Shown here: positions 63,549-64,000 of the stretch, piece after piece
Position numbering within the stretch: the stretch's first letter is position 1
Layout: every line of letters starts with the position of its first letter
Source of the DNA: an uncultured Acidimicrobiales bacterium
GTDB taxonomy: Bacteria > Actinomycetota > Acidimicrobiia > Acidimicrobiales > Bin134
Direction of reading: 5' to 3'
DNA: 64,000 bases
NCBI GenBank assembly: GCA_951813555.1
Contig: OX638344.1
Coordinates: forward strand, 3,101,076 to 3,165,075
Notes under the pieces: generated by a model
The model's input: the letters and a program-made list of their open reading frames with translations, nothing else
Told to the model about the DNA's origin: nothing
Database searches by the model: none
Position numbers and translations under genes: made by a program

Positions 63549-64000
63549 ATGACACTCATACAGGAGCCACTGGCCGCAGTGGCCACCAATGGGGCAGATG
63601 CCGACCAAAATGAGGCCAGCGCAACCGGGATGCGGGTCCGCAAGCGCAACGGCGAGTTGGAGCCGGTGGACGTCAACAAGATCGTCAACGCGGTGGCCCG
63701 CTGCGCCGAGGGTCTGGTGGGCGTCGATCCGATGCGGGTGGCCACTCGCACCATCTCCGCGCTGGCCGACGGCGCCACTACCCGAGAGCTCGACGAGCTG
63801 TCCATCCGCACCGCAGCCGGGCTCATCGTCACCGAGCCCAACTACTCCAAGCTGGCCGCCCGGCTGCTTTCCACCTGCATCGACAAAGAGGTCCGCAACC
63901 AGAACATCCCCTGGTTCACCGAATCCATCAAGACCGGCCACAGCTTGGGCCTGATCAGCGATGAGACCGCCGACTTCGCCGAGAAGCACGCCCCTTCGCT
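63549..64000 (+). CDS. Ribonucleoside-diphosphate reductase large subunit (5' part)
   Basis: The first ~150 codons of a class I-type ribonucleotide reductase alpha subunit, cut by the window end. The ATP-cone allosteric domain is clear: MRVRKRNGELEPVDVNKIVN, then ISALADGATTRELDELSIRT and LIVTEPNYSKLAARLL. The enzyme reduces ribonucleotides for DNA synthesis. ATG 63549 has AGGGGG seven to eight bases upstream. The 157-base gap before it includes an AT-rich stretch at 63450-63500 that could carry the promoter; I could not identify an NrdR box. Confidence 0.88.
   Translation, partial: MTLIQEPLAAVATNGADADQNEASATGMRVRKRNGELEPVDVNKIVNAVARCAEGLVGVDPMRVATRTISALADGATTRELDELSIRTAAGLIVTEPNYSKLAARLLSTCIDKEVRNQNIPWFTESIKTGHSLGLISDETADFAEKHAPS

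Noticed and set aside
1..64000. CRISPR arrays, insertion sequences, rRNA and tRNA genes
   Set aside because: No regularly spaced repeats, no transposase motif and no recognisable tRNA or rRNA sequence were seen on reading; a tRNA missed by eye cannot be excluded.

Overview
The window is GC-rich and densely packed. It has many GTG starts, 4-base ATGA/GTGA overlaps and some apparently leaderless genes. Together with families such as DrrA-type ABC exporters, an arm-less ValS and several NDP-forming or ACAD10/11-like acyl-CoA enzymes, this suggests a high-GC actinobacterium, perhaps an acidimicrobial-type heterotroph. That assignment is inference; no rRNA or tRNA gene was found to test it.

Region 1 (1-34.1 kb) is catabolic. 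It holds a cyclase, EamA and MFS exporters, an FAD monooxygenase, two M24 (creatinase/prolidase) proteins, five amidohydrolase-superfamily enzymes counting all types, a HisD paralogue with no his genes nearby, and a HyuA-HyuB pair whose HyuB carries a zinc-ribbon tail. It also holds several SDR and MDR oxidoreductases, an NDP-forming acyl-CoA synthetase, an acyl-CoA dehydrogenase and a DrrAB-like ABC exporter. The gene sets look like small operons for uptake and breakdown of amides, cyclic ureides and carboxylates. Two toxin-antitoxin pairs (VapBC-like, HigBA-like), an SDR pseudogene and a small oxidoreductase remnant sit among them.

Region 2 (34.1-52.1 kb) is a defence island interrupted only by two housekeeping-type genes (engB and a HAD hydrolase). 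It contains: (a) an unknown protein coupled to an XRE-ImmA/IrrE metalloprotease; (b) an operon of a UvrD-like SF1 helicase, a DarT-like DNA ADP-ribosyltransferase and an ADP-ribosylglycohydrolase; (c) a convergent operon of a PLD-SNF2 helicase, a large N6-adenine-type methyltransferase and a 663-residue zinc-finger protein with a HEPN-like RNxxxH motif; (d) a DUF488 protein; (e) a TIR protein; (f) a BrnT-like toxin with a ribbon-helix-helix antitoxin. The 663-residue gene and the TIR gene are visibly AT-richer than their surroundings.

Region 3 (52.3-64 kb) carries an FMN-dependent alpha-hydroxy-acid oxidase. Next is a visibly AT-richer phosphonate-type ABC cassette: a PhnD-like lipoprotein with an apparent frameshift at a CA repeat, PhnC, and a fused double PhnE. 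It is followed by a phytanoyl-CoA-dioxygenase-like 2-oxoglutarate oxygenase, then housekeeping valS, modABC for molybdate uptake, and the start of a ribonucleotide reductase large subunit that runs off the window.

The strongest candidate for an under-described system is the helicase-DarT-ADP-ribosylglycohydrolase operon, which meets the PLD-helicase/methyltransferase/HEPN-like operon tail to tail with only two bases between stop codons.
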